64,000 nt of DNA from Cephalotrichum gorgonifer (Eukaryota; Ascomycota; Sordariomycetes; Microascales; Microascaceae). This document shows positions 22,596 through 34,425 of this stretch, piece by piece. Every line of letters starts with the position of its first letter. The stretch's first letter is position 1. The stretch covers positions 806,001 to 870,000 of the forward strand of contig ONZQ02000015.1 of the NCBI GenBank assembly GCA_900312665.1. The letters are read 5' to 3'. A program made the position numbers and the translations under genes. Below the pieces are notes generated by a model, which ran no database searches, was not told the DNA's origin, and saw only the letters and a program-made list of their open reading frames with translations.

Positions 22596-24702
22596 CTTAG
22601 TGGGTAGTGTTCGGATATGGGCTCCCGGGTGGGGGTTACTAGGATAAGGGGGCTATAAATGATGGGAATCTCCTGGTAGGGGTGTTTTGTGGGGAGAAGG
22701 GGGATCTCCCCACGCTTCCTCGATTGCCGGGCTCATCGAGCGGGAAGGGGGAAGGGGGGCATCGGGGGTTAAAGAAGCAACGAAGGTCGAACACTGACTC
22801 AAAGAAACCAATCAAAGCTACAGTAAGAGTACATAGACCTGGGATTTCCTGGTACACCAACCAGAGCCCATAACTTTGGCTTCCGGCAACCAAAAAAAGT
22901 ATAGGAAAACGGCTTCCAACACTCAGCCCTCCCCTCCCGGATACGTGCCGCTACCACGGACCTTAACGCGGGCCGTATATCTCAGTACACCTCTTCGTCT
23001 GTCACTACGTGCCGCCCCCATTGGTAGGTGGACGGGAAGAGCATCTGGTGCTGATGACGCACGAAGGAGGGGTTTAATACCATAGCAGCACGTTGACTGG
23101 CTCGAAGTCATGGAACTTTGACCGGATTTACACCGAGGGGGGGATGGATTTTGGGAAGGTATCGGATCGGCCAACTCAGCGGTGATGTACTCCGTACATT
23201 ACAGTATGGGAGTATGGCGGACGCGCCCGTGTCTCTCGGGCTGGTGGTACGAATCGGGAAGGGTACCGTCTGGTGGCCACTGTGGTCGCACATCGGCTCT
23301 TAATACAGGCATGATCAGCTATTGGGCTACTGCCCCGTGTCTCTCGCAGGACGCCGGCCTGCATGTTTTATTTCGGTCTTTCGTGGCGTACCATGACATT
23401 TTACTAGCCCAGTTCAGCTAATATAACGGCTCCAAGGGGAGAAATCGAAGGCAAGTTCACCGATTGGACGGCGTGTAGGGAGCATTTGCTGTTGAATATA
23501 GGAGCCTTAATGATCCTTGCGGATAGGCGAGATGAGGAAATCTGGCCGGGTTTATGTTTTCCTCACCTCTTTAACCTTGCAGGAAAGGGCTGTCGGCTAA
23601 ATGGGAGTGGTCGCGTGAGCAGCGGTGGCTTGGTGACATGGTATTTCCGACTTTTGTTTGCTATTTGATCATGACGTGGGGCTGAAGACAACCGTGTGTG
23701 TTTCTGTGGCTCGTAAGGGCGCGATGGGCACTTTCGTCGAGTAGACAGCTGTGTACGCCTTACCTGATGAGGCGATTGATGGGCGAGATGCGGTGGCAGC
23801 GCCGATCTTTGACCCCGCGATGATGGAATACGAGGGCGGGCAAACGGTAAGGTGAGACAGTCTTCTGGTGGCAGTGTGGGGGCTGTGTCTACAAAGTAGG
23901 TGGCCTATCATCAGCGTTTCCTATGCCTCATGCTCACGAATTTCCCCGTTATATGGCACTGTCGTCCAGAACCCAGAGTTCGAGGATTCGATTTTCAGTG
24001 CAGCCGGGGACCGGCTATCCCATCCGGGTAGGGAAGGAACCAACAGTCTATATGTACTTCTCGTACCTCCACGACAGTGATGTGACCCGACATGAGATGT
24101 AACATACCCCAGTTTCCCCGTACATGTACGTCACTTTGCTAAACCCCGAGACAGGTAGTCAAGAATCCGGGGTGGCATCCCGTAGCCACGGGCCTTGACC
24201 CCTTTCTAACCTTATTGGCATTGTTGAGACTCGTATTAGTCGGAAAATTCACGCTGTTCCAATCACGGCACACAATGCCGGGCTCGTGGGTCAGCCCTAT
24301 CATCCAAAAGGCGAAGAGCGAGCGGCCGGTTCGCCTGCTACTTTCCTGCCGGCTCGGGACAGATAGCTCTCCCCATGAGTACATTCGTCCGTACAACGCC
24401 GGGACATATGCTGTCACAATAGAATCCAGAAGCCGGTGATATCCCGCGGCAAGCTTTGTTCAACCGAGCACCATTTTCAATTTCGTGAACTGCTCGTTTT
24501 CAAGTGTTACAACTCCAACTCCATTGACTCACACGCTCCCAGGACAATGCTTGATACACCCCGCGCGTGGCGGGTCGGGCGGACGCGGTGGTCCATCTGA
24601 AAATTTCCATTTCTCCTCCTCGCACCCTTCCCCCTCTTCTCTCCACCTTCTCACCCACCACATATCCCCCAAATCTCCGACATCCTCGGGACGTCTGGCA
24701 GC
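22596..24702. other. Gene-poor intergenic region, about 2.1 kb
   Basis: Only short open frames, none with a motif. No repeat or transposon signature was recognised. It carries the promoter of the membrane-protein gene at its left end. Confidence 0.4.
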
Positions 24703-25113
24703 CTAGAAGCCCTGGGCCTCGACCTGGGCCTGCGCGGCCTCGATGGTGGCGGCGGCGTTGGGGTCCTCGAAGCCGCAGCCCTGCTTGCCGTTCTGGAACT
24801 CGGCGCCGATGCCGGAGCAGATGCCGGTGCCCTCGCCGTTGTTGGCGCAGCAGCCCTCCTGGCAGTCGGCGTCAGCGACGCAGCCGCCCGTGGTGAACTG
24901 GAGGCCCTGGCCGTTGCCGACGTCGCGGGCGCCCGAGGGGTTGGGGATCGCCTGCGCGAAGGCCGTGACGGCGACTGGTGGGCGTGTGTTAGTGGGTGAG
25001 TAGAGAGGGTGTGGACGGGAGGAGGTATAGTTCATTTAGGAGGAAAAGGCGGGGCGGTCTTGGCCAGGAAACTTACAGGCGAGGAGAGAGGCGGCGAAGG
25101 TGATGCGGACCAT
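24703..25113 (-). CDS. Small secreted cysteine-rich protein, BAS2-like effector candidate
   Basis: Exons 25077-25113 and 24703-24974 give 102 residues. The splice completes a signal peptide (MVRITFAASLLAFAVTAFAQA, with likely cleavage after AQA). The mature part reads GARDVGNGQGLQFTTGG and then six cysteines in the order C-x5-C-x3-CC-x9-C-x13-C, ending GCGFEDP. The length, intron in the signal peptide and this cysteine spacing resemble the biotrophy-associated secreted protein 2 group first described in Magnaporthe. That comparison is from memory of the family. It is probably apoplastic or interfacial; no target is known. Confidence 0.82.
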
Positions 25114-26047
25114 TTTGAATGTCTTAAGAAGAAAGATTGTGGAGTGAGTGGCTAATAAAAGATCGACGCCTGGTCGGATGTATAATTAAAAAAGTATGGA
25201 AAAGACTGGACGACACCGGGCCGCTGGAGAAGTAGAGAATGGAGATTGAGATGTGAGGTTGTTAGAGCGAAAGAGAGAAGACATAATCCAGAGCTGAGGT
25301 TCTCATCGATTGCCTTTAATACTCGATCCCATTTTGCCTCATGACGAGAATCTCCGACAGAAAATTAATAATCGGCGCAAATCATTACCGCGCGTGGTCG
25401 TCCGAGGAGTTGTAATCCAAAAATCAGGGCAGTCTCAAGCCGTCTGGATCAGACGCAAGAAGTCGCCGTCGCAGATCGTGAAGGGGGCGCCTGGGGCGGC
25501 GGGAGGTGGAGTGGGAGGCGGGCCAAGTTCTTGGGACGGGAACTGTCCTGGGGCAGCGTGCGCTCGATTTGGCGCGATCTTTGGGTGGTTTTGGGGAGAT
25601 TGTGGGCGTGATCGACGGGTTATGAGACCTTTCGCTTCGCGCTTTGTTCGCCGCATGGGATGGGCGCCGGCTGTAACACGGGGTCGGGCTGGGGGTGTCA
25701 GATCTTCGGCTCGAGCTGTCACGTCTGAGCTGAGGGTCGAGTGACGTCAGTAATTGTGTCCGTATGCCTGTCCCCAGGGTCTCAGGAACGTGCTCGAAGT
25801 TCCAAGGGGGAGGGCCAAGCCCGTTGAGCCCAAACCCAAACTTGGGATCGATTACTTATTACATGAGAACTGGGGCTAAAAATATATATCCCTTGTCTTT
25901 TTTTTTTCGTTTCTCGAAGGAAAGGAAGGACTTCGATGACACTGTAGACACAAAGCCCGAGCGTGTATTGGCAGAAAAGGGTTACGCACCCATCGCCGAA
26001 ATATTTACAATTACCGAGAGTCCGGCAGTCTACGAGCAACATACCCA
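25114..26047. other. Intergenic, left flank of assembly gap
   Basis: No supported gene. The first part is the promoter of the small secreted protein. Open frames running into the gap have no motif. Confidence 0.4.
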
Positions 26048-26578
26048 NNNNNNNNNNNNNNNNNNNNNNNNNNNNNNNNNNNNNNNNNNNNNNNNNNNNN
26101 NNNNNNNNNNNNNNNNNNNNNNNNNNNNNNNNNNNNNNNNNNNNNNNNNNNNNNNNNNNNNNNNNNNNNNNNNNNNNNNNNNNNNNNNNNNNNNNNNNNN
26201 NNNNNNNNNNNNNNNNNNNNNNNNNNNNNNNNNNNNNNNNNNNNNNNNNNNNNNNNNNNNNNNNNNNNNNNNNNNNNNNNNNNNNNNNNNNNNNNNNNNN
26301 NNNNNNNNNNNNNNNNNNNNNNNNNNNNNNNNNNNNNNNNNNNNNNNNNNNNNNNNNNNNNNNNNNNNNNNNNNNNNNNNNNNNNNNNNNNNNNNNNNNN
26401 NNNNNNNNNNNNNNNNNNNNNNNNNNNNNNNNNNNNNNNNNNNNNNNNNNNNNNNNNNNNNNNNNNNNNNNNNNNNNNNNNNNNNNNNNNNNNNNNNNNN
26501 NNNNNNNNNNNNNNNNNNNNNNNNNNNNNNNNNNNNNNNNNNNNNNNNNNNNNNNNNNNNNNNNNNNNNNNNNNNNNN
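26048..26578. other. Assembly gap (531 N)
   Basis: A continuous run of N. True length is unknown. Frames drawn through it are meaningless. Confidence 0.99.
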
Positions 26579-26579
26579 C

Positions 26580-27870
26580 TTAAATCTTCGCCCGGCGGGC
26601 CGCCGCACTGTCCATGCGGACGCCCTCGTCGTCTTCCTCCGCGACCCTCAGGTCCGGGAGCGTCTCCGGCATGATGCGCCGCGGCGTGGCGCCCGGGATG
26701 AGGCTGTACCCAGAGAAGTCCGACACGCCGCGCGACCGGAGGAAGTCTTCGTCTAGCACTAGGTGGCCGTTGATTTCCGCGGCCGGTGTGCGGAGGATGG
26801 CGAGGATGGCGTCAGAGAATATGGCCTTGGTTGTCGCATTCTTGTTAGGGACTCTTGTTGTTCCTTGGGATTTGTATTTCGGCGCAGGGTAAGATAAAAA
26901 GAGAGGATTCTCTCAGAAAGAAAAAGGGGGTTGGGGGGGGGGGGGTTCACACCGGCTTCCTCAGGTCTTTTTGAATGGCCGGATCCGGCGTCGCCGCGGA
27001 CTGGATAGCCTAATAAAGTAAGTGTTGGTAGTCCCCGGCCGAGGGGCCGTATGGAGACTCACAACTGCGGGCCAGATGCTGGTGATGGCCATCCCATCTC
27101 TCCCCTGCCTCACCCAATCCATCGCCAGCCCCTTTGTAAGCACGGACATACCCACCTTGCCCATCGCGTACGCCGTCTTACCGCGGAAGAAGCGCGAGTA
27201 GATGGGCGGGCTGACGACCACGACGCGGCCCCTCCACCCATTACGCTCGAAGTGCGGCAGCGCAGCCTGCACGGCGCCGTAGAGCCCCTCCACGTTGACG
27301 CGCTGCATCAGCTGGAACCTCTTCATGGGGGTGTCCTCGACCGAGGCCCACCAGATCGCCCCCGAGTTGTACACCAGCACATCGAGGCGCCCGAACCGCT
27401 CGACGGTCGCGTCGACGAGGCGCCGGACGCTCTCGGGGTCGCGGGTGTCGACTTGTATGGCGGCCGCGACGCCGCCGGCCTCGAGGATCTCGCGTGCGAC
27501 CGTGGTGATGGTCGACTGGGGGGAGTTCGGGTCGGGGGGGAACGGTGTCGCGGTGGAGGAGGAGTCGCCGGCGGGAGAGATGGTCTTGGCGGCTACGACG
27601 ACTAATGAGCGGCCCGGCAGGGGGGGCCGTGTTAGCGAGAGTTCTAGAACAATATGTACCTGCATGAAAGCAAGTCTGCTAACTACTACGGTGGGGCAGA
27701 AGGGAGGGTGGGGAGGGAACGTCGGCGATATGATAGGAGCATGGGTACGATGGGTACGAGTACGGGCACCTGCCTCGGTATCCGTGGTGGGCCAGGTCAA
27801 GGGCGACCTGGCGGCCGATTCCTCGGGAGGCGCCGATAACCAATGCGACGGGGGCTGGATCGTTTAGCAT
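26580..27870 (-). CDS. HSDL2-type short-chain dehydrogenase
   Basis: Exons 27774-27870, 27063-27601, 26953-27009 and 26580-26825 give 312 residues. The start MLNDPAPVALVIGASRGIG is the SDR cofactor loop. The joined VVVAAKTISP strand, then GRLDVLVYNSGA, the catalytic-type YxxxK in TAYAMGKVGMSVL, and the C-terminal block NGHLVLDEDFLRSRGV with SGYSLIPGATPRRIMP are typical of the HSDL2-like (often peroxisomal or mitochondrial) branch. The first intron appears to use a GC donor (GAG|GCAGGT) with acceptor TTAG; only this splice gives the expected VVVAAKT. The stop codon lies one base from the N run, so the gene is complete. The last acceptor could also lie 15 bp upstream, adding five residues. Confidence 0.87.
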
Positions 27871-28422
27871 GTTTTGAGATTAAGAGATGTTGTTTTGTTG
27901 TTGGGAAAAGGGGGGTGGGAGGGTGCGCATTCGGTGACGTCGCTCGGGGGGTCCGACATCTTTACAAGGAAAAGATGAAGAAAGCGACCGAGGCAGCTCT
28001 CGAGAATTGTGGAGACCTGTGCTGTGCCTCGGCTATTTTTCGAGGTGGTTATTAGTGGGACAGGATTCTTCAGCACCGCCTAACAGGGTTAGACTGGTCT
28101 CGGGCACGGCGCTTCACATGCTGTTAAGTTCCGAGTGCTACCCAACCATCTTCGGGAGCTACGCGTATTATTCTGCAGGTATGCCCGAGTGTTGAATCGG
28201 ATCTCGCTGCCCGGTACCGCCGACACGGGAGGCCGGAGAGACTTGTCTTCTCTTGGATTGCTCCGCTTGCCAAGACTCGGGGAGCGAGGCGCGACCTCCA
28301 TCTCAACAATTACCGTCGCATTCCTGTCCTATTACAGGACAAGAGAGGTCTAATGTCTCCAGCAAACTCCTCCACAGCTTGTGCGGCTCGAAGTAGTGGG
28401 CCGAGAAAGATACGTGTCGCAC

Positions 28423-28449
28423 TCGCATACCTCGCACACCTCGCATACT
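28423..28449. repeat. Three tandem 9-bp units CTCGCAYAC
   Basis: CTCGCATAC, CTCGCACAC and CTCGCATAC are directly adjacent, followed by several TTGTA/CTTGTA words. They lie 428-454 bp upstream of the CYP505 start and could be a regulator binding array or simple low-complexity. Confidence 0.7.
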
Positions 28450-28728
28450 TGTAACACTTGTATAGCTCGTACTTGTATCCCGTAATCCGTACAGGTATTC
28501 GACTCATACAAGTACAATACAAACTGTACTTGCGCGTAGTACCCGCAGGAAAAGCAACAAGCGGCAGGCGAGGCCGACTCGTCTCCACCCCTCCGTCGGC
28601 GAATACGCACTTGTTCCGCCGACTCCGTGCTTAGCGGCGACCCCTGAAAACCCGCTTCAAAATATTTATGATATGCTCATCAGGATCAACACCGCCTCGG
28701 CCCACTTGCTAGTCGCCGCTAGCGAGAG

Positions 28729-28735
28729 TATAAAT
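28729..28735 (+). promoter_or_regulatory. TATA box of CYP505 gene
   Basis: TATAAAT, 142 bp upstream of the start codon at 28877, a usual spacing for fungal core promoters. Confidence 0.55.
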
Positions 28736-28876
28736 GGTTTTTGACAACCCGACTTTTACGAGCTCGACCTCGACGCTAGGCTTTAAAGACCTCCTTTTAG
28801 GCGATCATCCTGCGAGTAATCCCACGATCTCTTTGCTCCAGTAGCAGAACGACCGATCGCTACTACTACTGCAGCA

Positions 28877-31800
28877 ATGTCTGAACCAGTAACACCGGAG
28901 ACGGTGCCGATCCCCGAGCCACCGGCACTACCCCTCCTTGGGCACGTAAGAGAGCTCGACCCAGAGTTTCCGCACGGCTCATTGTTGAGGTTATCACGGA
29001 CACATGGTACTAATCCCCTTTCCTCGCGCGAATTCTCTTATTATCTCGCCAATACGGAAGAAATGGGGTTGAATTGCCCACGAAGCTAACCCGAAACCAA
29101 TAACAAGGCGAGATATATAGGCTGAGGTTTCCCAACAGGACAGTCGTCGTCCTGTCCACAAACGCACTTGTCAACGAGGCATGCGACGAGAAGCGGTTTA
29201 AGAAGACGATTAGCGCAGCGCTCAATGTATGTGGTTCCCCCGCTCCCAGATGCTGCTTTTTTCACCCATCCTGGGCCCCGCGATACTAACCCCCGCCGTT
29301 TCCCCCCCCACACAGCAAGTCAGAAATGGCGTACATGACGGCCTCTTCACGGCGCACGATGGCGAGGAGAACTGGGGCATCGCCCACCGCATCCTCATGC
29401 CAGCCTTCGGGCCCCTCTCGATCCAGGGCATGTTCCCCGAGATGCACGACATCGCCACCCAGCTGGCCCTGAAGTGGGCGCGATACGGCCCGGACGAGTC
29501 CATCGCCGTGACCGACGACTTCACCCGCCTCACCCTCGACACCCTCGCCCTGTGCTCCATGGGCTACCGTTTCAACAGCTACTACTCGCCCGTACTGCAC
29601 CCCTTCATCGAGGCCATGGGCGACTTCCTCACCGAGTGCGGGAAGCGCGCCCAGCGCCTGCCCCTGCCGTCGCTGCTGTACCGCGCCCAGGACCAGAAGT
29701 ACGAGACCGACATCGAGGTCCTGAGGAAGACGGCCAAGGGCGTCCTCGAGTCCCGCAAGGCCGGGAGCAGGGACCGGAAAGATCTCCTGGCCTCCATGCT
29801 CAACGGCGTGGATCCCAAGACGGGGAAGCACATGACCGACGACAGCATCATGGACAACCTCATCACATTTTTGATCGCAGGGTGAGCGAGAATTGCTACA
29901 TTGCCCCCCTTTTGGTCAAAAGCATGCCTAACTTCCTTTGCCAGCCATGAGACGACCTCCGGTCTGCTCTCGTTCGCCATGTACCAGCTTCTGAAGAACC
30001 CCGACGCCTATGCCAAGGCGCAGCAGGAGGTCGACTCCGTCGTGGGCAAGGGCGCCATCACCGTTGACCACCTGTCCAGGCTGCCCTACATGAACGGCGT
30101 CCTCCGCGAGTCGCTGCGCCTCAACTCCCCCATCTCCAGCTTCGCCGTCGAGGCTATCGAGGACGACACCCTCCTGGGGGGTAAGTACCTCGTCAAGACG
30201 GGCGAGACCATCGTCAACTTCCTTGGGGCGGCGCACCTGGACCCCAAGGTGTTCGGCGACGACGCGGAGGAGTTCAGGCCCGAGAGGATGCTGGACGACG
30301 AGTTCAACCGCCTCAACCGCGAGCACCCCAACTGCTGGAAGCCCTTCGGGAACGGGATGAGGGGCTGCATCGGCCGGCCCTTCGCGTGGCAGGAGGCCCT
30401 GCTGGTCATGGCCATGATGCTGCAGAACTTCAACTTCGTGATGGACCCGGGCTACAACATGCCGCTGAAGCAGACCCTGACTCTCAAGCCCAAGGACATG
30501 CGCTTCCGCGCCATCCTCCGCGACGGCCTCGACCCCACGTCGCTCGAGTCCCGACTGGCGGGGACGGACAGCGCGCGGAACGGGGCGAAGAAGGGAGCGG
30601 GGGCCGACGGGGAAGGTGGGTCCGACGCCGTGCCTCTGACGATCCTCTACGGATCGAACAGCGGTACCTGCGAGGCTCTCGCGCAGCGGCTGGCTAGCGA
30701 CGCGCCGACCCACGGATTCCGCGCCGCGAAGGTCGACTGTCTGGACAGCGGCAAGGGGGCTCTGCCCACCGACCACCCCGTCGTCATCGTCACGTCCTCG
30801 TACGAGGGCCAGCCGCCGGATAACGCCGGCCACTTCGTCGCCTGGCTCGAGGAGGAGAAGTCCAAGGCGGGCAGCGGCACCGGCACCTCGCTCGCGGGCG
30901 TCAACTACGCCGTCTTCGGCTGCGGACACAAGGACTGGGTGCAGACGTTCCACCGCGTGCCTCGGCTCGTGGACACGGCCCTCGAGGGCGCGGGCGCGAA
31001 CCGGATCGTACCGGCGGGCCTGTCGGACGTGTCGGCCGGCACGACGCTCACGGACTTCGAGACGTGGGAGGACGAGGGATTGTGGCCGGCGCTGAAGGAG
31101 AAGTACTCCGTCAGCGCGGCGGGCGTCGGCGCGGAGGGCGCGAAGCAGGGCGCGGGGATGAAGGTCGAGGTGCAGAGTCCGCGGACGTCGGCGCTGAGGC
31201 AGGACGTGGAGGATGCCACGGTCGTGGAGGCGAGGACCCTGTCGGAGGGGGGCGCCGAAAAGAGGCATATCGAGATAAAGCTGCCCGAGGGGACGACGTA
31301 TGAGGCCGGCGACTACCTGGCCGTGCTGCCGCTTAATCCCGAGAAGACGATCCACAGGGTCATGAGGAGGTTGGAGATCCCTAGGGATGCGAACCTCTCT
31401 ATCAGCTCGTCCGGGCATACGTCGCTGCCGGTGGATGTGTCGGTCCCGGCGACGCACGTGTTCGGGGCCTACGTTGAGCTCGCTCAACCGGCGACAAAGA
31501 GGGTGAGTTATCTCCAATCCTGCTGTGGAGGGGAAGGTTAAACAGGCCCTGTATCGCTAACACCATTGCTTGCTTTAGAATATCCTTACTCTCGCAGACC
31601 GCGCGCAGGATGCGGAAACAAAGGCCGCGATGGTGGCCATGACGGAAGACGGCGGCTTCGCTGAAGTCACGGCGAAGCGGACATCCATCCTCGACCTGCT
31701 AGAGCGTTTCCCGTCGGTTTCCATGGACATTGGGACCTTCCTGTCGATGCTTCCCCCCATGCGCGTCCGCCAATAGTATGTCCCATCCGTGGCCCCCGTC

Positions 31801-32557
31801 ATGCGTTTTATTTCTATTTCTCTTCCAAGCCCCCTTAGCCCCTGAACATATCCGCTAACACCCCGTAACCAGCTCCATCTCATCCTCCCCCCTCTGGAAC
31901 CCCGGACACGTAACCCTAACGTACTCCCTCCTCGACACACCCTCGTACTCGGGCGGCGCCGAAAACTTCCAGGGCGTCACGACGACGTACCTCTCCACCC
32001 TCGGCAAGGGCGACCGGCTGAACGTGGCGGTCCGCCACTCCCAGGCCCTCTTCGGCCTTCCCGCCGACCCAGAGGAGACGCCCATCATCTGCGTCGCGGC
32101 CGGCACGGGGATCGCGCCCTTCCGGGGCTTCGTGCAGGAGCGCGCGGCCATGATTGACGGCGGGCGGAAGCTCGCGCCCGCGGTGCTGTACTTCGGATGC
32201 CGCTCGGGGGCGGACGACCTGTACCGCGAGGAATTCGACGCGTGGGAGGCGCAGGGCGCGGTGGAGGTGAGGAGGGTGTACAGCCAGAGCCGGGCCGAGA
32301 ACGGCGAGGGCAAGGAGTGGCGGCACGTGCAGGACAGGCTGTGGGAGGAGAGAGGGGACGTGATACCGCTGTGGAGGAAGGGGGCGAGGGTGTTCGTGTG
32401 CGGGTCGAGGGGCGTGGCGGACGGGGTGAGGGAGACGATCATCAAGATGCGGAGGGAGGACGTGGCGGAGAAGGGGAGCGACGAGGACGAGGAGGGGACG
32501 AGGAAGTGGTTCGAGTCGCTGAGGAACACGAGATACGTGACGGACGTGTTCGATTAG
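28877..32557 (+). CDS. CYP505: CYP505 cytochrome P450-reductase fusion (P450foxy type)
   Basis: Six exons (28877-29006, 29108-29226, 29316-29881, 29945-31502, 31579-31775, 31873-32557) give 1084 residues, the usual size. The enzyme is a self-sufficient fatty-acid subterminal hydroxylase fusing a heme domain to a CPR-like FMN/FAD reductase, as in P450foxy and bacterial BM3. The heme domain has the I-helix LIAGHETTSG split by an intron, an ExxR (RESLR), and the heme-ligand loop FGNGMRGCIGR with Cys near residue 413. The reductase begins with the FMN loop ILYGSNSGTCEALA near residue 504. FAD and NADPH parts include YEAGDYLAVLP and VAAGTGIAPFRGF near residue 930, ending with a conserved aromatic-poor tail RYVTDVFD rather than the Trp of CPR. 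There is no N-terminal anchor, so it is soluble. Confidence 0.97.
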
Positions 32558-32832
32558 AGGGGGATGGAATGGCTAGAGATATAATGTGCTTATGGCTTAA
32601 AAATAGACTGTGACTACTAAGGCGATCTATTTGCGGTATTCCTTCGTCTTCGCACTTGTGACACCCGTCTTCTCACGGGTTCCACTTAGACTCGGGGTGC
32701 TTTGAATCAAAATCCTCCATCTCCTGCTCGTTCAGCCCCGCCAGGTCAGCCTGCACATCCTTTCTGTCGCGCCTCTTGGTATTCATTCTTATCCGCAGCA
32801 GCAATCGAGCCACTACTTAGTGTGCACGACTA

Positions 32833-33893
32833 CTAGTCGCGCTGCCTCAGGCGAAACGCAAAGAGGACCGGAATCTGCGAGTGGTCCTCAGGGTTCTTAG
32901 GATCCAAGCTCGCCTCATCTGTGAAGTGCGGCTCCTCAAGTGCGTCAAGCACGAGACCTGCCTTGAAGAAGACGCCGAACAGCTCGTGCAGTGGGCGGTG
33001 GAAGTACAGCTGTTCCCGCCGGGGCCCTGTCAGTAAAGAAACGGAGTCTTGTAATGGGCTTCGAGGAGGATTTCTTCTCACCTGCCACTCTGGCTGGGTT
33101 TCAAAGGCGACGCCTCGATACGGGGGCACATTGAGATACTGAGTGATGACCCTGCTTCGGGCTATGGTCGTCCTCCCCGTCTCCAAGTCAGATCGAATCT
33201 CGACCTTTTGCGTGGCGTTGGACGTCACGAAGACGGGGTGTAGAAGAGTTGCGACAAAACTAACGACCGTTGAGTGAGAATTTTGCGTACTTGTCAGGAT
33301 AAGGAAAGCTAGAGAGGAAACAGGAGACGTAATCTGGTGCGATTAGAAGATCAAACCTACACACCGTCCTTCTTCAGAAGATTTGGCAATGCGGCTGCCA
33401 GGGGATCCAAGGTCTCGATATCCATGATGGCCATGTTCATGAGGATGACATCAAATCCCTCGCGCTGAGACAACCGTGTTAGCAGCCACCTTCCCTACCA
33501 CCCCAGCAGTGCTGACGACAACCGCTCACTCACCCCCCGTTCAGTTGCAAGCAGGCGCTCAAAATCTTCTTCCCGCGTGGCGTCAAGAGCCTTATATTCA
33601 ACCAGGTGTTCATGTTCAGGGGGTGTACGTGCGGCTGCGAACTCAAGCATCCTCTCGCTCCCGTCCGTGGCGAGGACGGAAGCTCCCTCGGATGCAAGCC
33701 ATCTGGCACATAGCCCGTTTCCCGTGGCCAGGTCGAGCGCCTTGCAGCCGGGTGCAATTGGAACCATCCTCTTCAGGCTGGGAAGTTCGAGAAGTCGCCA
33801 GTACTTGTTGCCCTCCGAGCCCATGCCTTTGTCCCAGTGTTCGGCATTGTCGGTCCAGCTGTCGAGAGTTCCGGAACGAGAGGAGGAAGCCAT
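32833..33893 (-). CDS. SAM-dependent class I methyltransferase
   Basis: Exons 33534-33893, 33361-33464 and 32833-33259 give 296 residues. The SAM-binding motif I is ALDLATGNGLCARWLA, followed by VLATDGSERMLEFA (acidic loop after strand 2). Joining exons 2 and 3 gives DVILMNMAIMDI and then a GVFVATLLHPVF strand, as expected for motif IV and the following strand in this fungal small-molecule group. The C-terminus has YFHRPLHELFGVFFKAGLVLDALEEP, a recurrent ending of these enzymes. An insertion of about 20 residues before it (near 33030-33085) starts with a GTGAGA that looks like a donor, but no acceptor keeps the frame, so I leave it coding. The substrate is unknown. Confidence 0.85.
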
Positions 33894-34425
33894 GGTTGTG
33901 GAGGGGTTAGTGGATACCAGTACTTCTTCGGGAGTCTAATGCAGCCCTCTAGTGTAGGTAATTCCCTCCCTGATCCTTCCTCTTATATTTTTCTCAAGAC
34001 TGAAATCCAAGTTTCAAGGACAAACGTCACTGAGAGCCAAGTGGGCGGGAAGACTGCCGCGGCCCCCTCATTTTTTGTGCCTCTATAATTCCGTAGTCAT
34101 ATAAAAATATTAGTAATTCCCTACCTACATAGTAAGCGTCGGCCTAATTCAAGGTCCCGTGTTCTTGTCTCTCGCTGGATAGGATGACGGCCTCTTTCGA
34201 CTCTCTAAGGGGGCGGTAGGAGGTGGCACCTCGGTTGGCTGGAAAAACATTGTACTTAATATATTATCTAGGATATCAGGAATTGAAAAACGTGAATGCT
34301 CTGGTGCGTCTAGTAGGACATGAGTGAATATAGTGGAAGCAAGTATTATATATATAATCCTTACTCTCCCTCCTGATCGTCATCCACTTTTATATGAGAC
34401 TATCGTCGGGTGCCTCCTCCACTCC
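33894..34425. other. Intergenic
   Basis: Promoter of the methyltransferase gene and 3' side of the F-box gene. AT-rich in the middle (TATATATAAT near 34350). No gene seen. Confidence 0.4.

Larger units (their letters stand above)
27871..28876. other. Divergent promoter region of SDR and CYP505 genes
   Basis: About 1 kb between genes transcribed away from each other. It carries the tandem 9-mer repeat and a TATA box described separately. No gene is supported. Confidence 0.45.

Noticed and set aside
25764..26756. 330-codon open frame spanning the N run
   Set aside because: Most of it is unknown sequence; the real gene at its right end is on the other strand.
29928..31517. 529-codon open frame antisense to CYP505
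   Set aside because: A shadow of the strongly biased codon use in the P450 fusion; Arg/His/Val-rich with no domain.
33030..33085. Possible fourth intron in the methyltransferase
   Set aside because: GTGAGA could be a donor, but no acceptor keeps the downstream frame encoding QLYFHRPLHELF.
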